DNA from: Candidatus Firestoneibacteriota bacterium
GTDB lineage: Bacteria > Oederibacteriota > D2-FULL-39-29 > CAIOVX01
Direction: 5' to 3'
Assembly: GCA_903861835.1 (NCBI GenBank)
Contig: CAIOVX010000095.1
Span: forward strand, 1 to 45,161
Length of the DNA stretch: 45,161 bases
Positions 44,254-45,161 of the stretch are shown here, one piece after another (within the stretch, counting starts at the first letter, position 1; each line of letters opens with the position of its first letter). Under the pieces are notes generated by a model. The model worked only from the letters and a program-made list of their open reading frames with translations. It did not search any database and had not been told where the DNA came from. Made by a program: the position numbers and the translations under genes.

Positions 44254-44988
44254 ATGAAAGGAAGGACACTTTTCTTAACACTGCTTGCCGCTTTTTCTGC
44301 CTCTCTTATGGCACTCTCACTCCTGCTGCCAGCTGACAATCCTTCAAAGAGCAGCGAAAGCAGGACAGGCCCTCTGCTTGCCGCGGCGCTCTCTTTGCCG
44401 GCAAAACAGGGCGACGATCTTGAGATTAATTCCCTGCTTGATGCGGGTAAAAGATCAGGACTGGTTTCCAGGGCAACAGTCGTAAATTCCGGGAAAAGAA
44501 TAATTGCGGACACGGAAGCCGAGGCAGTCGGCACTTTTTTTGTGAGACCTTCAGTGGCCAAGGCAGGGGAGAGTTATGACATACCTGGCGTTCCTGGCTG
44601 CAAAATGATGTTTTATGCTTCGTCATCAAAACTTGAACAATACTCCCTGGCGAGAATCCTCGGTTTTCTCGCGCTCGCGAGCTCACTGCTTTACGCCTTT
44701 ATTTCACTAACACTGCCTGCAGGGAAACTTACTACCATCCCTGCAACTCAGGGAGCAGCAGAGCGCGACGCGGCATTCATCGGAAAGATACTGGTAAGAA
44801 GCGGCGGTTCTGAAAAATACGTGGTGCTTAACAGCGCGGGAGTCATAATCGGCTCCGGACCCTCGGAGCAACAGGGAATTAACGGCAAAAAGTTATTTGA
44901 GAGCGAGCTTAAGAACAGGATACTGCGGAGCGCGGAGAACCCGGAGAACGTCTTTGACGTTGCCGGAATGAAGTTTATATTTTACTGA
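44254..44988 (+). CDS. Two-helix membrane protein of unknown function
   Basis: 244 residues. First helix about 4-24, a hydrophilic stretch of about 110 residues predicted outside, second helix about 131-153 (LARILGFLALASSLLYAFI), then a cytoplasmic domain of about 90 residues; VVLNSAGVIIGSG resembles the beta-strand turn of a PAS-like sensor fold but that is weak. The start has AGGGGGT at good distance. It is one of only two plus-strand genes supported here. Its 3' end overlaps the convergent peptidase gene by 7 nt. I do not recognise the family; a signalling membrane protein is a guess. Confidence 0.7.
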   Translation: MKGRTLFLTLLAAFSASLMALSLLLPADNPSKSSESRTGPLLAAALSLPAKQGDDLEINSLLDAGKRSGLVSRATVVNSGKRIIADTEAEAVGTFFVRPSVAKAGESYDIPGVPGCKMMFYASSSKLEQYSLARILGFLALASSLLYAFISLTLPAGKLTTIPATQGAAERDAAFIGKILVRSGGSEKYVVLNSAGVIIGSGPSEQQGINGKKLFESELKNRILRSAENPENVFDVAGMKFIFY

Positions 44989-45161
44989 AACAGGTAGGGC
45001 TTGGGATTAACCAGCGCGCCGTTCTTCCAGACGGTAAAATGAAGGTGCGGCCCGGTAGACCTTCCGGTGCTGCCGACAAGCGCGATAACATCCCCTCTCT
45101 TTACCTTCTTTCCTTCATTTACGAGCAGTTTTTCGCAGTGCCCGTAGAGCGTCACATAACC
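44982..45161 (-). CDS. M23-family metallopeptidase (C-terminal end only)
   Basis: Only the last 59 codons are in the window. GYVTLYGHCEKL carries one zinc-ligand His and GPHLHFTVWKNG the H-x-H pair typical of the lysostaphin/M23 fold; it ends VNPKPYLFQ. M23 proteins cleave peptidoglycan peptide bonds or act as EnvC/NlpD-like activators. Because both His sites are seen, the catalytic form is likely. Converges with and overlaps the plus-strand membrane protein gene. Confidence 0.88.
   Translation of the reverse strand, partial: GYVTLYGHCEKLLVNEGKKVKRGDVIALVGSTGRSTGPHLHFTVWKNGALVNPKPYLFQ

Overview
This is a gene-dense bacterial chromosome segment, nearly all of it transcribed on the minus strand. 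It carries about 35 protein genes, one tRNA gene, and no IS element, phage gene or CRISPR array. PilT and a PilX-like protein, signal peptides, and a FlgD/T9SS-like C-terminal tail on a giant secreted protein suggest a diderm. The PPi-linked glycolysis genes, the type-III-like methylene-THF reductase genes and the lack of respiratory genes other than one nuoA suggest an anaerobic, fermentative or acetogen-like organism from a poorly sampled lineage. I do not assign a phylum. Promoters are close to the sigma-70 consensus (TTGACA, 17-18 bp, TATAAT).

Layout. 1-7.9 kb: a PilX-like protein cut by the window edge and, upstream of it, a 1726-residue secreted protein with TIG repeats; the two are translationally coupled and read from an apparently leaderless promoter. 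8-11.3 kb: ymdB, rny behind a long structured leader, and fthC. 11.4-15.8 kb: a sugar ABC importer made of a binding-protein/permease fusion and a permease with a ~390-residue insert. 15.9-19.8 kb: orphan nuoA, metF, metV and a MetV-RnfC fusion. 20-22.7 kb: a Gfo/Idh/MocA dehydrogenase and two membrane-anchored DnaJ-type zinc proteins. 22.8-29.6 kb: K+-independent-type H+-pyrophosphatase, an N-terminal transketolase subunit, a sugar-phosphate isomerase, PPi-type phosphofructokinase and a class I aldolase. 29.7-32.9 kb: coaD, rsmD, recG, then rpmB on the plus strand. 33-34.3 kb: ridA and tRNA-Pro(UGG) between repeat arrays. 34.3-41.6 kb: a tightly overlapping operon (CHASE2 adenylate cyclase, TPR protein, purA, amidase, GerMN protein, murI, rph, rdgB). 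41.7-45.2 kb: iolB, an AMMECR1 protein, pilT, a plus-strand membrane protein and the end of an M23 peptidase.

Two things stand out. First, many intergenic gaps are built from short tandem repeats with a strict 7-, 8- or 9-bp period. The clearest is a 9-bp ACGTT family found at four gaps; two of its arrays contain a perfect 40-bp inverted repeat that brackets ridA and tRNA-Pro. Second, the one-carbon and energy gene set has a MetV domain fused to a complete RnfC next to separate metV and metF genes. This would physically join an NADH module to methylene-THF reductase. The hppA, PPi-PFK and transketolase genes fit a PPi-based energy economy.
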